A DNA stretch of 64,000 nucleotides, taken from the NCBI RefSeq assembly GCF_029960785.1, contig NZ_JASBQE010000065.1, forward strand, positions 1 through 64,000. Reading direction: 5' to 3'. The notes under the pieces were generated by a model, which saw nothing but the letters and a program-made list of their open reading frames with translations, made no database searches and was not told the origin of the DNA. This stretch comes from Polyangium sp. 15x6 (GTDB lineage: Bacteria; Myxococcota_A; Polyangia; Polyangiales; Polyangiaceae). A program made the position numbers and the translations under genes. Shown piece after piece: positions 53,564-61,483 of the stretch (position 1 is the first letter of the stretch; the number at the start of each line of letters is the position of its first letter).

Positions 53564-53720
53564 GCTCACGGGAGGCGCGAGCAGCCAGCTATCACCCCGC
53601 GATGTCACGTCGCGGCTGCGAACGACTCCCCATGGAGAATGAAGCGTCACGGGGACCGCCCCGCAGGGCTTTTCGTCCCCGTACGCCTCTGCCGAGCAGG
53701 TGGCGGCGCCTCCCGTGAGC
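53564..53720. repeat. Structured repeat element, copy A, with 15-bp terminal inverted repeats
   Basis: GCTCACGGGAGGCGC at 53564-53578 and its exact reverse complement at 53706-53720 bound a 157-bp element. Inside are a stem CCGCGA/TCGCGG (53597-53602 and 53610-53615, extended by GCAG/CTGC) and a stem ACGGGGAC/GTCCCCGT (53649-53656 and 53675-53682). Copy B at 53772-53943 has the same layout with different but still complementary stems. There is no coding frame of note. It could be an RNA element, or a small mobile element. Confidence 0.6.
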
Positions 53721-53771
53721 GTCTTTCTTTCAGGGCTTCCCTGCATCGGGAAAATATGTTCCCATGAGGAC

Positions 53772-53943
53772 GGCTCCCGGGGACACGAGCAGCCAGCTAT
53801 CACCCGCGATGTCACGTCGCGGCTGCGACCTGTACCCCATGAAAGAACGATGCGTCACGAGACCGCCCTGCGGGGCGATACAGCTTGCAGCTGTAGGTCT
53901 TGTGTACGCCTCTGCCGAGCAAGTGGCGAGGTCTCCGGGAGCC
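53772..53943. repeat. Structured repeat element, copy B, with 13-bp terminal inverted repeats
   Basis: GGCTCCCGGGGAC at 53772-53784 pairs with GTCTCCGGGAGCC at 53931-53943 (one mismatch). The stem CCGCGA/TCGCGG is kept unchanged (53804-53809 and 53817-53822). The second stem is CACGAGAC/GTCTTGTG (53856-53863 and 53897-53904), differing from copy A on both sides. An extra hairpin TACAGCT-TGC-AGCTGTA lies inside. Shared unpaired stretches include CCAGCTATCACC and TACGCCTCTGCCGAGCA. It is 105 bp before the Rpn-type nuclease gene. Confidence 0.6.
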
Positions 53944-54048
53944 TTCTCGCCTCGGCGGCGGTGAGCGTACCGAATTCGTCCCAAAAATCGCGGCGCATGC
54001 TCGATTGTGGACGGCGGGGTTTTTCCAGGTACGCTCGTTTGTCGGCGC

Positions 54049-55149
54049 ATGACCGACAACCCGCACGACGCGCTCTTCCAGTACGTCTTCTCGAATCCGG
54101 TTCACGCGGCCCCGGCGCTGCGGTCGATGCTCCCGGCGACGCTCGTCGAGAAGATCGACTTCTCGACGCTCGCGCTCGCCCCGGGGCATTTCGTGGATCC
54201 GGAGCTCGACGGGCACCGGAGTGATCTGCTGTTCTCCGCCAAGATCGCGGGCCGCGAAGCCTTCATCTACGTGCTCTGGGAACACCAGAGTTACGTGGAC
54301 GCGTGGCTGCTCTTGCGGCTGCTCGAGTACATGGTGCGGATCTGGCGCTCGTACCGGGACGAACACCCGCGGGCGAAGAGGTTGCCGGTGATCGTTCCGG
54401 TCGTCTTGCACCACAGCAAGACAGGATGGCGGGCGGCACGGCGGTTCGAGGAGCTCGTGGACGTCGATGGGGTCGTCATGGGCGTGCTCGACCATGTCCC
54501 TCGGTTCGGGATCGTGCTGGACGACATCAGCCACGTGGACGACGCAGAGCTGTCTCGCCGGGCGATGACGACGCTCGGTCGGTTGGTCCTGTACCTCCTG
54601 CGTTATTCGCGGAGCCCGGAGGAGCTCTTCGCGGGGCTCGGCCGGTGGGCGGAGGCGCTCCGGCAGGTGGTGCACGCGCCGGACGGGGATGCTGCGATCG
54701 CGGCGGTGATGATGTATCTTCGAAAGGTCGGTAAGCGAGAGGAGGACGAGGTAATCATGGCGGTGCGGAGAGCCGTGGGCGACAGCGTGTTCGATCAGAT
54801 CTTCCACGCTGGCGAGCGGCTGGAGCAGAAGGGGTTCGAACGAGGGATCGAGCGGGGGATCGAGCGAGGGATCGAGCGAGGGATCGAACGGGGGATCGAG
54901 CGAGGCAAACGCGAGGGCCGTCGTGACGTTCTCGCGCGCCAGCTCGAGCTCCGCTTCGGCAAGCTCCCCGCCTCCGTCATGGAAGCCCTCGACGCGGCCA
55001 CGATCGAGGCGCTCGACCGCATGACGGACCGGATCCTCACCGCCTCCACGCTCGCCGAGGTCCTCGGCTCCGATTCCCCCGCCGAGCCGAAGCCCACCCG
55101 AAAGAGCCCCGCACGCAAGTCCCCGCAGCGCCGCACCCGCGGACGCTGA
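54049..55149 (+). CDS. Rpn-family recombination-promoting nuclease/putative transposase
   Basis: This is a 366-residue protein with MTDNPHDALFQYVFSNPVHAA, followed by DLLFSAKIAGREAFIYVLWEHQSYVDAWLLLRLLEYMVRIW, the PD-(D/E)XK core (Asp of DLL, Glu/Gln of WEHQS) of the Rpn/transposase_31 family, and LPVIVPVVLHHSKTGWRAARRFEELV. In the C-terminal third five exact RGIE tetrapeptides (12-bp DNA repeats at 54841-54900) make a charged helix. Rpn proteins raise recombination rates and have been linked to phage defence. The gene starts 105 bp after the structured repeat elements. Confidence 0.8.
   Translation: MTDNPHDALFQYVFSNPVHAAPALRSMLPATLVEKIDFSTLALAPGHFVDPELDGHRSDLLFSAKIAGREAFIYVLWEHQSYVDAWLLLRLLEYMVRIWRSYRDEHPRAKRLPVIVPVVLHHSKTGWRAARRFEELVDVDGVVMGVLDHVPRFGIVLDDISHVDDAELSRRAMTTLGRLVLYLLRYSRSPEELFAGLGRWAEALRQVVHAPDGDAAIAAVMMYLRKVGKREEDEVIMAVRRAVGDSVFDQIFHAGERLEQKGFERGIERGIERGIERGIERGIERGKREGRRDVLARQLELRFGKLPASVMEALDAATIEALDRMTDRILTASTLAEVLGSDSPAEPKPTRKSPARKSPQRRTRGR
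54841..54900 (+). repeat. 12-bp in-frame tandem repeat in the Rpn gene
   Basis: Five copies of a 12-bp unit, CGAGGGATCGAG and one- or two-base variants, encode RGIE five times. Copy-number change would keep the frame and alter the length of the charged helix. It is a likely site of replication slippage. Confidence 0.8.
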
Positions 55150-55209
55150 GCGCACACGCATCCATTCCCCCTTAAAAACCTCCCCCCATCCCTGGTAGGA
55201 TGCGCCGCC

Positions 55210-56634
55210 ATGAGCCTTGTCGGCCTCCTCCTCGAGCTCAAGCCCTTGCTCGCCGATCCCGACGCGAACTTCGAGCGCGTCGCCGAGCTGCTCGAGCGAC
55301 ACCAGGGCCTCGCCGAGTACGAAGTCGCGCGCTTCTACGCAGGTCGCGCCTTCGTCGGGCCCGTCGGCAAGCTCCTCTGCAGCGAGGATCCGCGCGAGCG
55401 GCTCCGTGGTGTCCGGATCGTCCCGCTCATCTTCGCCCGCGGGAACGCGGCGCAGCACCTTCGCCGCATGGTCAAGGACGCCGACAACGCCGTCGCGAGT
55501 GCCGCGCGCGCCGCCGTCAAGACGCTCGGCCTCGCGGATGTCGCGCCGCCCGATCGACGCGCCTCGCCTTCGCGGTTCGCGAACCCGATCGCGCCCGGGG
55601 GCTGGAATCCCACGGGCTGGACCTTCGGGCTCTTTCGCTCCCGATATGCCTTTCGCCGCGGCGCGACCGCCACGAAGCCCCCGCCGCACGTCGATGTCCC
55701 CAAGCTGAGCTCCCGCGCCGGCGTGGCCAAGCTCGTCGGCGTCAAACCCGGCGAGCTGCCCGCCCTCATGCGCCCCGGCACCGGCAAGGGAAGCGGCTAC
55801 GTCGAGTTCGAGATTCCCAAGCGCACCGGCGGACTCCGGAAGATCTCGGCCCCCCGCGTCCGCTTGAAGGGCGTCCAGCGCGCCATCCTGCGCGAGATCC
55901 TCGCCAAGATCCCCGCGCACCCCGCGGCCCACGGCTTCATCGAGGAGCGCTCCACGCTCACCAATGCGAGCCCTCACGTCGGCGCCGCCGTCGTCGTGCG
56001 CGTCGACATCGAGGACTTCTTCCCCACGGTCCATTACCGCCGCGTCGTCGGCTTCTTCCGTCGCCATTACGACGAGGAGGTCGCCGTCGCGCTCGCCGGC
56101 CTCACGACCCACCGGGCCAAGCTGCCGGACGGCACCGTGGTTTGGCCGGGCGCATTGCCCCAGGGCGCGCCCACCTCGCCGGCCCTCGCGAACCTCGTCT
56201 GCCGCCGCCTCGACGCGCGCCTCGACGCCCTCGCCAGGAAGACCGGCGCCACGTACACCCGTTATGCCGACGACCTCACGTTCTCCTTCCGCGACCCGCC
56301 CGCGCGCCTCGGGCGGTTCCTCTGGTGGGTCAATGCGATCCTCCAGCAGGAGGGTTTCGCGGAGAACGTCAAGAAACGTCGCATCATGCGCAAGGGCAAT
56401 CGCCAGCGCGTGACGGGGCTCGTCGTCGACCAGAAGCCGTCCATCCCGCGCGAGGAGCGGAGGCGGTTCAAGGCCATCCTCAACAACTGCCGCAGCCATG
56501 GCGTGGCCTCCCAGGCCCGCGGAAAACCCGACTTTCCGGCCTGGCTGCGCGGATACGCAGCCTACGTGCGCATGATTCATCCCGAGCTCGGCGCGAAATG
56601 GCAGCGCGAGGTCGAGGAGATCCTGTCGAAATAG
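55210..56634 (+). CDS. Retron-type reverse transcriptase (Mx162-like)
   Basis: This is a 474-residue RNA-directed DNA polymerase. Motif blocks: EIPKRTGGLRKISAPR (about 201-216), retron region X NASPH at 252-256, metal Asp266 in VDIEDFF, LPQGAPTSPALAN (316-328), catalytic YADD at 352-355, and retron region Y VTG at 401-403. The first 130 residues are a HEAT-like helical extension. The best family match I recall is the Myxococcus Mx162 retron enzyme (about 485 residues). Retron RTs normally follow their msr-msd RNA gene, but only 60 bp separate this ORF from the Rpn gene, too short for one. A three-helix membrane protein follows at 11 bp. Confidence 0.85.
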   Translation: MSLVGLLLELKPLLADPDANFERVAELLERHQGLAEYEVARFYAGRAFVGPVGKLLCSEDPRERLRGVRIVPLIFARGNAAQHLRRMVKDADNAVASAARAAVKTLGLADVAPPDRRASPSRFANPIAPGGWNPTGWTFGLFRSRYAFRRGATATKPPPHVDVPKLSSRAGVAKLVGVKPGELPALMRPGTGKGSGYVEFEIPKRTGGLRKISAPRVRLKGVQRAILREILAKIPAHPAAHGFIEERSTLTNASPHVGAAVVVRVDIEDFFPTVHYRRVVGFFRRHYDEEVAVALAGLTTHRAKLPDGTVVWPGALPQGAPTSPALANLVCRRLDARLDALARKTGATYTRYADDLTFSFRDPPARLGRFLWWVNAILQQEGFAENVKKRRIMRKGNRQRVTGLVVDQKPSIPREERRRFKAILNNCRSHGVASQARGKPDFPAWLRGYAAYVRMIHPELGAKWQREVEEILSK

Positions 56635-56645
56635 GGGAGACGATC

Positions 56646-57146
56646 GTGTCGAACGAGGACGAGCTGAATCCGTACGAAGCGCCCAAGGAAACGAAGACCA
56701 CGAAGCGGCCCAAGAAAAAGAAGTCGGCCGAAGACGACGCCCCGCACGATCCCTCGATCGACGCGATCGTCTTTTCGCTCCAGAAGACGCGGCCCTGGAT
56801 CACCCTGTTCGGGACGCTGAGCTACATCGGCGCCGTCGGGCTCGTGGTCTTCGGCCTCTACACGATGAGCTCGACCTCGACGTCGCGCGCGATCGGCGAG
56901 TACGGGGCCATCGCCTTCATCGTGTACCTCATCCTCGCCATTCTCTACGCCGTCGTTGGCTCGCGCCTCTTCCGGTATCGCGACAGCATCAACCAGGTCA
57001 TCGCGACCGACGGGCGCCTCGATTTCATCGCCACCGCGATCGAGCGCCAGCGCGAGTTCTGGGCGTTCGTCGGCATGATGACCGTCGTGCTCCTCGGCCT
57101 GTACGCGCTCATCATCGGCGGCAGCCTCCTGTTCCTCCTTCGCTGA
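56646..57146 (+). CDS. Small membrane protein with three transmembrane helices, 166 aa
   Basis: GTG 56646 follows GGGGAGA at good spacing and starts 11 bp after the reverse transcriptase stop, so the two are almost certainly cotranscribed. After a basic, soluble N terminus with NPYEAP, there are three hydrophobic helices: about 51-73 (WITLFGTLSYIGAVGLVVFG), 86-106 (GAIAFIVYLILAILYAVVG) and 138-164 (FWAFVGMMTVVLLGLYALII). It resembles the NPYxAP-type/DUF5362 membrane proteins. By analogy to two-TM retron effectors it could be the toxic partner of the RT; that is an inference. Confidence 0.65.
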   Translation: MSNEDELNPYEAPKETKTTKRPKKKKSAEDDAPHDPSIDAIVFSLQKTRPWITLFGTLSYIGAVGLVVFGLYTMSSTSTSRAIGEYGAIAFIVYLILAILYAVVGSRLFRYRDSINQVIATDGRLDFIATAIERQREFWAFVGMMTVVLLGLYALIIGGSLLFLLR

Positions 57147-57159
57147 GCCCCCGCACCCG

Positions 57160-58374
57160 ATGACCCTTCACGAATATCCCCCCTCCCACGCCGCCCGCGT
57201 CCGGCCGCTCTGGGATCTCGACCCTGCCATCACCTTCCTCAATCACGGCTCGTTCGGCGCCTGTCCGCTTCGTGTTCGCGAGGCGCAGGATCGATTGCGG
57301 GCGCAGATGGAGCGCGAGCCCGTTCGGTTCTTCGTCCGCGAGCTCGAGCCGCTCCTCGACGCCGCCCTCGGGGCCCTCGCGGATTTCGTCGGCGCGGGCG
57401 CCGCGGACCTCGCGTTCGTCCCCAATGCGACGGCCGGCGTCAATACCGTCCTTCGCTCGCTCGACCTCCGCCCAGGCGACGAGCTCGTCACGACGAACCA
57501 CGAATACAACGCCTGCCGCAACGCCCTCGAGTTCGTGGCCGCGCGCGCCGGGGCCCGCGTCGTCGTCGCCGCCGTCCCTTTCCCCCTCGAATCCCCCGAC
57601 GACGTCGTCCAGGCCGTCCTCGATTGCACGGGGCCGCGCACGCGCCTCGCGCTCGTCGACCATGTCACGAGCCAGACCGGACTCGTGTTCCCCGTCGAGC
57701 GCCTCGTCCCCGAGCTCGCCCGCCGCGGCATCGATACCCTGGTCGACGGCGCCCACGCCCCCGGCATGGTCCCGCTCGACCTCCGCGCGCTCGGCGCCGC
57801 CTATTACACCGGCAACTGTCACAAATGGATGTGCGCGCCCAAGGGAGCGGCGTTTCTCCACGTGCGCCCCGACAAACAGGCGCAGATCCGCCCGCTCTCG
57901 ATCAGCCACGGCGCGAACAGCCCTCGGACGGATCTCTCTCGCTTCCGGCTCGAATTCGACTGGACCGGCACGCACGATCCCACGCCGTATCTGGTCCTCC
58001 CCGAGGTGATTCGTTTCCTCGCTTCGCTCCTGCCGGGCGGCGCGCCGGCCCTCGCCGAGCACAACCGGCAGACGGCCCTGGCCGCGCGGGAACGCTTGTG
58101 CGCGGCCCTCGGCGCGCCTCCGCCCGCGCCCGCGTCCATGATCGGCTCGCTCGCCGCCATCCGCCTGCCGGACGCCGGAGGCGACCCGCCCGCGCCCCCG
58201 CTCTTCCTCGACCCTTTGCAGGAGGCCCTCTTTTCGCGCCATGGAATCGAGGTTCCCGTGATCCCTTTTCCGCCCCCGCGCGGAAGGGTTCTCCGTATCT
58301 CGGCGCAAATCTACAATGACCCCGAGGAGTATGCGCGCCTCGTCGACGCGCTCCGGGCCGAAGGGGTATCTTGA
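57160..58374 (+). CDS. Isopenicillin-N-epimerase-like class V aminotransferase
   Basis: This 404-residue fold-type I PLP enzyme has ITFLNHGSFGACP at its start, ATAGVNTVLRSLDL, TTNHEYNACRNAL, the PLP Asp in DTLVDGAHAPGMVPLDL, and Schiff-base Lys222 in TGNCHKWMCAPKGAAFL. HDPTPYLVLPEVIRFL and LRISAQIYNDPEEYARLVDAL close the fold. These features are usual for CefD-like epimerases/hercynylcysteine lyases. It lies 13 bp after the membrane-protein gene, on the same strand; whether it belongs with the RT is unclear. Confidence 0.8.
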   Translation: MTLHEYPPSHAARVRPLWDLDPAITFLNHGSFGACPLRVREAQDRLRAQMEREPVRFFVRELEPLLDAALGALADFVGAGAADLAFVPNATAGVNTVLRSLDLRPGDELVTTNHEYNACRNALEFVAARAGARVVVAAVPFPLESPDDVVQAVLDCTGPRTRLALVDHVTSQTGLVFPVERLVPELARRGIDTLVDGAHAPGMVPLDLRALGAAYYTGNCHKWMCAPKGAAFLHVRPDKQAQIRPLSISHGANSPRTDLSRFRLEFDWTGTHDPTPYLVLPEVIRFLASLLPGGAPALAEHNRQTALAARERLCAALGAPPPAPASMIGSLAAIRLPDAGGDPPAPPLFLDPLQEALFSRHGIEVPVIPFPPPRGRVLRISAQIYNDPEEYARLVDALRAEGVS

Positions 58375-58389
58375 GCGTCTCCGGCCCGG

Positions 58390-60786
58390 TCAGGGCAAGA
58401 GCTTCGCCACGTACGCGTCATTGGCGCCGGCGCTCGACACGAGGCCGGTTCCGAGGTCCAGCGTGCCCTGGAATCGCCCCCCGACGAACACGTTGCCCGA
58501 CCCGTCCACGGCCGTAGAGCGGCCCCATTGTTCGAGGTTGTCCCCGCCGCGGCGGCCCCAGACGTACGCGCCCAGCGCGTCGAGCTTCACGACGAAGGCG
58601 TCGTTGCCGCCCAGGCTCGCGAGCGGCGAGGCGCCGCCGAAATTCACGGAGCCCGTCATGCGGCCCGCGAGCACGATGCTGTTTTGCGCGCCCGTCGCGA
58701 CGGCGAATCCGACCTGGTCGCCGCTGTCGCCGAAGAGCTTCGCCCACTGGAACACGCCCGCGCCGTCGTACTTCGCGACGAAGATGTCGTTGCTGCCCGC
58801 GCTCGTCAGGTCTCCGCCGCCGTAATCGACCGTGCTCGCGGCCGCGCCGGTCACGATCACGTTTCCCGCGCCGTCCACGGTGACGCCATTGCCGACCTGC
58901 GTGCCGATTCCGCCGAGGCGGCGGCTCCATTGATGTTGCCCCGCCGCCGTGAGTTTGACCAGCATCGCGTCCTGACCGCCCAAGCTGATGAGATCCCCTC
59001 CGCCGAAATTGACCGTCCCCTCCATGAAGCCGGTGAAATACACGGCGCCGGTCGCGTCCGTGGCGACGCCTCGCATCCCCTGGCTGGTCGCGTCGCCGTA
59101 GCTCCTGCTCCAGACGTGGAGCCCGGCCGGATCGAGCTTCAGCACGAAATGATCGTCGAGCCCCGCCGCCGTCATCGCGCCACCGCCGAAATCGACCGTG
59201 TTGCGATAATGCCCCGCCACGATCACGTTGCCCGCCGGATCGACGGCCACCGCCGAGCCCTCGTCCCCGCCCGCGGCCCCGTACGCCCGGCTCCATAGGA
59301 ACGTGCCCGCGGACGATAGCTTCAACACGAACACGTCGCTCGTTCCACTCACGCTCACGTGCGGCCCGCCGCCGAAATCGACTGTCGACTGGAAAACACC
59401 TGTCACCACGATATTTCCCGCGCTGTCCACGGCCACGCCACGCGCCCCGTCCGTGCCGTTCGCGCCGTATCGATGGCTCCAGACGTGATTGCCCTGCGCG
59501 TCGTACTTGGCCACGAGGATGTCGTGCACCGTGTTCGGCGCCGAGAGCGGCCCTCCGCCGAGATCGATCGTCCCGACGAACTGCCCCACGACGATCACGT
59601 TGCCCTGCGCGTCCGTGGCGATGTCGATGATGTCCTGATCGAATGTATCGCCGAACGACCGGATCCACCCGGTCGTGGCGCACATGTCGCCCACGAGCCC
59701 GGTGCAGCTCTCGTCCTCGGGCGTCATGCAATTCTCGGCCTGGGGCAAGACCTCGCCCACGCAGGGCCCGTACGCCGACCCCTGGGCATTGCACGTCTGC
59801 GTGCCCGCCTTGCAAATGCCGACGCCGAGCGTCCCGTTCGGCCCGGTATAACATGCCGTGGTGGATCCCGGCTGGCAGACGCAGCCCGCGCCGCTCTCGT
59901 TGACGAGCCCGTCGCAATCCTCGTCCTCCGGCGACGCGCACGTCTCGGTCCCGGGTAAAACCTGCCCCATGCAGGGCCCGTACGCCGTCCCGTCGGCATT
60001 GCACACCTGCGTGCCCGACTTGCAAATGCCGACGCCGAGTGTCCCGTTCGGCCCGGTATAACAGACCGTGGTGGACCCCGGGGCGCAGACGCAACCCGCG
60101 CCGCTCTCGTTGACGAGCCCGTCGCAATCCTCGTCTGCCGGGGAAAGGCATGTCTCCGTCGCGGGCAAGACCTGCCCCACGCAGGCTCCGTACGCCGTGC
60201 CCTCGGCATTACACGTCTGCGTGCCCGCCTTGCACGCTCCCTTGTCGAGCGTGCCCGTCGGCCCCGTGTAACAAGGCGCCGTCGCGCCGGGGGTGCAGGC
60301 GCAGCCCTCCTCGTTCGAGAGCCCGTCGCAATCGTCGTCGCCCATCGTTTGGCACGACTCGGGCACGGGCACGACCTCGCCGACACATGGGCCATATCCG
60401 CTCCCGTCCTCGAGGCACGTCTTGAGCCCCGCTTTGCACAGGCCCACGATCTGCGTGCCCGGCGGGCCCGAATAACACGCGTCGAGCTCCCCGGGCGTAC
60501 ACACGCTCGCGCCGCCGCTGCCGCCCATTCCACCGACACCGCCGCTGCCGCCGACGCCACCGCTGCCGCCCGATCCGCCCATTCCCCCGACGCCGCCGCT
60601 GCCGCCCATTCCCCCGGTGCCGCCCGATCCGCCGGGCCCGCCCCAGCCCGCCTCGCCGCCGTCGCCGCCTTGGCCGCTGCTCGAGCTCGACGTCGTATCA
60701 CCTCCGGCTGCGCAGCCCGAGCCGAGCGCGACGGGAACGAGGAGCGAGACGAGGGACAGCCGAGAGCGGGAGAATCGACGTTTCAT
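58390..60786 (-). CDS. Surface lipoprotein with Gly-rich stalk, Cys repeats and beta-propeller
   Basis: This is a 798-residue protein. The signal peptide ends ALGSGCAAGG (lipobox). A Gly/Ser/Met tract (about 37-91) forms a stalk. From about 95 to 375 there are four or five disulfide modules of 70 residues, e.g. GCVCAPGSTTVCYTGPNG, each ending DEDCDGLVNESGAGC (MopE-like Asp-rich loops). Two of them are nearly identical, also in DNA (210-bp repeats). The rest is a seven-bladed SBBP-type beta-propeller (QGNVIVVGQFVGTIDLGGGP and variants). It is probably on the outer surface, with a binding or adhesive role. Confidence 0.8.
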   Translation of the reverse strand: MKRRFSRSRLSLVSLLVPVALGSGCAAGGDTTSSSSSGQGGDGGEAGWGGPGGSGGTGGMGGSGGVGGMGGSGGSGGVGGSGGVGGMGGSGGASVCTPGELDACYSGPPGTQIVGLCKAGLKTCLEDGSGYGPCVGEVVPVPESCQTMGDDDCDGLSNEEGCACTPGATAPCYTGPTGTLDKGACKAGTQTCNAEGTAYGACVGQVLPATETCLSPADEDCDGLVNESGAGCVCAPGSTTVCYTGPNGTLGVGICKSGTQVCNADGTAYGPCMGQVLPGTETCASPEDEDCDGLVNESGAGCVCQPGSTTACYTGPNGTLGVGICKAGTQTCNAQGSAYGPCVGEVLPQAENCMTPEDESCTGLVGDMCATTGWIRSFGDTFDQDIIDIATDAQGNVIVVGQFVGTIDLGGGPLSAPNTVHDILVAKYDAQGNHVWSHRYGANGTDGARGVAVDSAGNIVVTGVFQSTVDFGGGPHVSVSGTSDVFVLKLSSAGTFLWSRAYGAAGGDEGSAVAVDPAGNVIVAGHYRNTVDFGGGAMTAAGLDDHFVLKLDPAGLHVWSRSYGDATSQGMRGVATDATGAVYFTGFMEGTVNFGGGDLISLGGQDAMLVKLTAAGQHQWSRRLGGIGTQVGNGVTVDGAGNVIVTGAAASTVDYGGGDLTSAGSNDIFVAKYDGAGVFQWAKLFGDSGDQVGFAVATGAQNSIVLAGRMTGSVNFGGASPLASLGGNDAFVVKLDALGAYVWGRRGGDNLEQWGRSTAVDGSGNVFVGGRFQGTLDLGTGLVSSAGANDAYVAKLLP

Positions 60787-60837
60787 GATCCCCGCAGGTA
60801 ACCTGCGCGGCGAGCGCGCGTCAATGGTCGGAAAGCG

Positions 60838-61392
60838 CTACGAAGTGGAGGACGGAAACGTCGCGCCCCGCGCCGCCTCGAACGCGTCGAGGATCTTCGG
60901 TTGCGTGGGGAAGCGGATCGCGATCAGCGTCGCGCCTGCGACGAAGAACGGCACGACGAGGATCTTTTCGAACCCGAGGAACGCGAGGACCAGCCCGAAG
61001 AGCGCGATGGCCTCGGAGAAAGCGATCGAAAGGACGAACGGCGTCATGTACGAGGTGTAAGCCTTGGCCATCGCGGCCGCGGGATCGGCGAACACGCGGC
61101 GCTTTTCCATCGCCTCGCGATAGTGCCCCGAGAACGCGTCGGGCGGCGCTTCCTCGCGGATCTCCACCTCGGCCGCGCGCGCCGCGGCCGCGTGGATGCT
61201 GCGGGGCAGGGCGAAGCTCACGATCGTGAGCACGAGGGACAGGAGCCCGAACACGAACGGCATCATGGGCACCACGGGCTCGGGCGGCGGCTTCAAAATC
61301 CCCGAGAAGGCGAGGCCGACGTACATCGTCGTCGCGATGAGCATCGCCATCCACAGGATCCGCATGACGTTGAGCGTGGGGTGCTGAGCCAT
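60838..61392 (-). CDS. Membrane protein of unknown function, 184 aa
   Basis: There are four hydrophobic segments in two pairs: MRILWMAMLIATTMYVGLAF and MPFVFGLLSLVLTIVSFALP near the N terminus, then FVLSIAFSEAIALFGLVLAFLG and ILVVPFFVAGATLIAI. A charged cytoplasmic-type loop with AAEVEIREEAPPDAFSGHYREAMEKRRVFADP lies between the pairs (about 70-105). The family is not recognised. The gene is convergent-free, 51 bp before the propeller lipoprotein and divergent from the aldo/keto reductase. Confidence 0.55.
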   Translation of the reverse strand: MAQHPTLNVMRILWMAMLIATTMYVGLAFSGILKPPPEPVVPMMPFVFGLLSLVLTIVSFALPRSIHAAAARAAEVEIREEAPPDAFSGHYREAMEKRRVFADPAAAMAKAYTSYMTPFVLSIAFSEAIALFGLVLAFLGFEKILVVPFFVAGATLIAIRFPTQPKILDAFEAARGATFPSSTS

Positions 61393-61483
61393 GGCCCGAG
61401 GTTACCATGCGGCCGGCGGGGTCGACAGCGGCGCCCACGCGGCTAGACTCGGGGCGGCAGAAAGAAACGAGCGAGAGGACCCC

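Noticed and set aside
53780-53805. Minus-strand GGTGATAGCTGG as a fragment of 23S rRNA
   Set aside because: The match is about a dozen bases, with no rRNA-like surroundings; it recurs in both structured repeat copies as their own conserved loop.
55150-55209. msr-msd retron RNA directly before the reverse transcriptase
   Set aside because: The gap is 60 bp with no extended inverted repeats, too short for a known retron RNA.
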